A DNA stretch of 8,030 nt from Longimicrobiales bacterium (GTDB lineage Bacteria; Gemmatimonadota; Gemmatimonadetes; Longimicrobiales; Gaopeijiaceae). The stretch covers positions 1 through 8,030 of the forward strand of contig JAKMDG010000428.1 of assembly GCA_022428035.1 (NCBI GenBank), read 5' to 3'. A program made the translations under genes and the position numbers. The notes below the pieces were generated by a model. The model was not told where the DNA came from and searched no databases. It saw only the letters and a program-made list of their open reading frames with translations. Shown here in pieces: positions 6,002-8,030 of this stretch (the stretch's first letter is position 1; every line of letters begins with the position of its first letter).

Positions 6002-7177
6002 ATGGACACAGGTACGGCTCGATTCGCTGAGGATGTCCGCCGCGGAGACCCCGTGGCCTTGACCAGCTGGCTCGTCTCCATTCCCTCGGTGAATCCGGTC
6101 CTCGAGAGCGGAGGAGCCGGTGAGGCCCACATTGCGAGCGCCTGCGCGGAACTGCTCGAGGATTGGGGGTTCGATACTTCGCTCACGGAGCCCGCACCGG
6201 GCCGGCCCAATGTCGTAGGTCGACTGGACGGCACAGGGCCGACACTCCTCCTGAACGGGCATCTCGACACCGTCGGCGTCACCGGCATGACGGTCGATCC
6301 GTTCGCCGGGCGAATCGAAGGCAATCGGATGTACGGTCGGGGCTCCTGCGATATGAAAGCCGGTGATGCTGCAATTCTGGCCGCGGCGCATCGGCTCTCT
6401 ACGGCTGGACCCCGACCTAACCTCATCGTGGCGCTGACCTCAGATGAGGAGCACGCCAGCGTCGGCATGGCGGACCTCGTGTCAGGCTCTGGCATAGTGG
6501 CGGACCTGGCCGTCGTATGCGAGCCAACCAGCCTTCGCGTCATGCCCGCCCATAAAGGCTTTGTCTGGATCAAGGCCCTCTTCCAAGGGCTTGCGGCTCA
6601 CGGATCCCGTCCGGACATCGGCGTCGACGCGATCCGGCATGCCGCACTCTATCTGGCCGCACTCGACGGGTACGCCCATGAGCTCAGGTCACGGCCTGCC
6701 CATCCCCTGCTGGGGTACGGGTCGTTCCACGCAGGCACCATCCGTGGAGGAAACGCCGAGTCTGTCTATCCTGACGAGTGTGAACTGCTGCTCGAACGGC
6801 GTACGATGCCGGGAGAGAGACCCACCACCGTGGTAGCCGAATTTCAGTCGGTGCTCGATGACATACTCCGGGCGCACCCGACCGCCTCAGCATCCCTTGA
6901 GATGACCCTTGAGCGGCCAGGGACAGAGGTCGCGTCAGAGCACCCGCTGGTTCAAGGCTTACTCGAAGCAGGAGACACGCTCGGGGTCGAGCGGGTCATC
7001 GAGGGAATGACCGCATGGGTCGACGCCGCCTTCCTGAATGAGGCCGGAGTCCCAGCCGTCTGCTATGGCCCCGGAAGCATCGAGCAGGCACACACGGATG
7101 ACGAATGGGTCGATGTCGGGGAGATCACGACATGCACGAACGTGCTCGAGAGATTTGCACGCAACCTGGTCGGGTAG
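6002..7177 (+). CDS. M20-family deacylase, ArgE/DapE type
   Basis: This 391-residue cytosolic zinc hydrolase removes an acyl group from an amino-acid derivative; N-acetylornithine deacetylase and succinyl-diaminopimelate desuccinylase are the best known relatives. All di-metal ligands can be placed: His87 in NGHLDTVG with Asp89, bridging Asp117 in GRGSCDMKAGD, catalytic Glu149 and ligand Glu150 in TSDEEH, Glu174 in VVCEP, and His364 in EQAHTDDE. The lid/dimer domain (about 183-295) carries His200 in AAHGSRPD, which completes the partner active site. The frame is open to 5888, but the family N-terminus matches the ATG at 6002 and the extra 38 codons look non-native and run across the divergent gene's start. 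No amino-acid biosynthesis neighbours are present, so the exact substrate stays open. It diverges from the 53-residue gene. Confidence 0.92.
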   Translation: MDTGTARFAEDVRRGDPVALTSWLVSIPSVNPVLESGGAGEAHIASACAELLEDWGFDTSLTEPAPGRPNVVGRLDGTGPTLLLNGHLDTVGVTGMTVDPFAGRIEGNRMYGRGSCDMKAGDAAILAAAHRLSTAGPRPNLIVALTSDEEHASVGMADLVSGSGIVADLAVVCEPTSLRVMPAHKGFVWIKALFQGLAAHGSRPDIGVDAIRHAALYLAALDGYAHELRSRPAHPLLGYGSFHAGTIRGGNAESVYPDECELLLERRTMPGERPTTVVAEFQSVLDDILRAHPTASASLEMTLERPGTEVASEHPLVQGLLEAGDTLGVERVIEGMTAWVDAAFLNEAGVPAVCYGPGSIEQAHTDDEWVDVGEITTCTNVLERFARNLVG

Positions 7178-7195
7178 ACGCCAGGTGCCCCTCGC

Positions 7196-7238
7196 AAAAA
7201 CACTGAGCGCCGGACCGTCACCAACGACGGCCCGGCGC
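7196..7238 (-). terminator. Hairpin between convergent M20 and lipoprotein genes
   Basis: A 13-base-pair stem with one A-C mismatch (7207-7219 with 7226-7238) has the loop ACCAAC. On the minus strand it is followed, after 6 bases, by TTTTT (7196-7200), so it fits the end of the lipoprotein transcript. On the plus strand no T run follows, so for the M20 gene it would be weak at best. Confidence 0.5.
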
Positions 7239-7261
7239 CATACCGACCTCGCGCGGGCTAG

Positions 7262-7645
7262 CTAGCGTCGAGAGGTCACGAGAACCGCACCACCGGCGTG
7301 GCCGGTTCCATAGCGTGTCGTCGCGTCACTCGCGCTCATGTACTCCATCTGCTCGACCTCGCTGATGCGCATCGACTGCAGGTCTCTGACGTTGCTGCGG
7401 CGAGACCCGTCGATGTAGAGCTGCACGACATCGCCAGCGCGGGACTGAAGCCAACGAGGACGGAGGCGTTCGATCGCGAGAAAAGCATCCATATCGGGCA
7501 GGGTTGCCAGCTCCGCTCGGACGATTCGTGTTGACGACGAACCGGCAGGACGATTGGGGCCACCACCGCTCGATGCGCATCCAGCTACGCCGAATGCAAG
7601 AGCGAGGGCAAAGACCAGGGTGGATCTGGATATGTGTGACCGCAT
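7262..7645 (-). CDS. Small lipoprotein with TonB-plug-like C-terminus
   Basis: The 127-residue protein has a lipoprotein signal: basic MRSHISR, hydrophobic core 9-19, lipobox VAGC with Cys23 as the lipidated residue. A glycine/serine linker follows. Residues about 72-127 resemble the second half of a plug domain: VVQLYIDGSRRSNV, then ISEVEQMEYMSASDATTRYG and GHAGGAVLVTSRR. These parallel the LDGV, IERIEVLRGPSA..YG and G.I.ITTK elements of TonB-dependent receptors. There is no barrel and no room for a full plug, so this is a miniature module, presumably tethered to the outer membrane. AAGGAG (7653-7658) lies 7 bases before the ATG. I infer an envelope role and cannot give a ligand. It shares its architectural theme with the 453-residue plug protein but is not a copy of it. 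Confidence 0.75.
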   Translation of the reverse strand: MRSHISRSTLVFALALAFGVAGCASSGGGPNRPAGSSSTRIVRAELATLPDMDAFLAIERLRPRWLQSRAGDVVQLYIDGSRRSNVRDLQSMRISEVEQMEYMSASDATTRYGTGHAGGAVLVTSRR

Positions 7646-7815
7646 GGAGGGTCTCCTTACATGGCACAGAAACGGTCCGACAAAATGAACGGCTGATGAT
7701 GGTTGCGCTACCGGGCTCCGTATTCTGTGTGCCGCTTGATGGAATCGGTACCGGGTCGCACGTCAGACACTGTAGATTCCGGCGAGCGCGGTGACTCGAA
7801 CCGGTGTAGCCCACG

Positions 7816-8030
7816 ATGGCCGAGGGGACGGATGGGGGGGGAGCCCCACTGAAGCATACGCGAGACGTGACCATCGATGCGCTGATGGAGCACTTCGCGA
7901 ACGATGTCATGGACGTGGATGAGTTCGAGCGGCGCGTCGGCGCGGCGCATGCGGCAACGACGAGCCATGACCTCAAGGCCCTTCTTCACGATATGCCCGG
8001 TGGCGGTAACCTGCCTGCGGTATCCGGGCA
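7816..8030 (+). CDS. DUF1707 (SHOCT-like) domain protein, N-terminal part
   Basis: The frame is open from ATG 7816 to the right edge (71 codons). Residues about 14-61 match the DUF1707 pattern: a short helix with DALMEHFAND, then VDEFERRVGAAHAATTSHDLKALLHDMP, equivalent to the usual LDEFEERVxxAxAARTxxELxALLxDLP. The domain usually sits at the N-terminus of small membrane or cell-envelope proteins, so a transmembrane or adhesin-like C-terminal part may follow outside the window. No Shine-Dalgarno is visible, and an in-frame TAG at 7807-7809 rules out an earlier start. A run of eight G (7834-7841) falls in codons 7-9 (GGG GGG GGA), just after the start. Confidence 0.75.
   Translation, partial: MAEGTDGGGAPLKHTRDVTIDALMEHFANDVMDVDEFERRVGAAHAATTSHDLKALLHDMPGGGNLPAVSG

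Noticed and set aside
5890..6573. Upstream extension of the 53-residue protein on the minus strand
   Set aside because: It is antisense to the M20 gene; the ribosome site directly before the ATG at 5889 sets the true start.
7775..7806. tRNA-like T-loop (GGTTCGAGTC) on the minus strand
   Set aside because: The flanking bases do not form a five-pair T-stem, and no acceptor, D or anticodon arms can be folded around it.

Overview
The window is high-GC, densely coded bacterial DNA of chromosomal character; I see no mobile element, CRISPR array, tRNA or rRNA. My best guess at the source is an uncultured member of Gemmatimonadota or a close relative. That is an inference from style: a secreted protein with carboxypeptidase-regulatory-like repeats and a barrel-less TonB-plug tail, a second tiny plug-like lipoprotein, a DUF1707-type protein, and frequent GTG/TTG starts. 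No marker gene is present to settle it.

Layout. Positions 1-1660 (minus strand) hold a two-gene unit: a 148-residue helix-turn-helix/zinc-ribbon protein with a C-terminal membrane anchor, followed after 10 bases by an RDD-family membrane protein that runs off the left edge. In the RDD protein the first helix is separated from the rest of the domain by about 270 inserted residues, including a coiled coil. Positions 1781-3839 (plus strand) hold a tight four-gene unit: a COG2945-type alpha/beta hydrolase, an 83-residue helical protein of unknown function, a PduO-type cobalamin adenosyltransferase, and a protein resembling the HD hydrolase domain of SpoT/MESH1 but with most metal and catalytic positions changed.

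Positions 3875-5236 (minus strand) encode the secreted regulatory-repeat/plug protein. It diverges from fdxA (5405-5638, plus strand), a 7Fe ferredoxin closed by a strong hairpin terminator. A 53-residue single-span membrane protein (5728-5889, minus strand) converges on that terminator and diverges from an ArgE/DapE-type M20 deacylase (6002-7177, plus strand). A plug-like lipoprotein (7262-7645, minus strand) and the start of a DUF1707-type protein (7816 to the right edge) complete the window.

The housekeeping-type genes (adenosyltransferase, ferredoxin, M20 enzyme) are ordinary. The parts that deserve attention are the anchored HTH/zinc-ribbon plus split-RDD pair, the altered alarmone-hydrolase-like protein, and the two plug modules that lack a barrel. 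No stretch longer than 300 bases lacks a gene.
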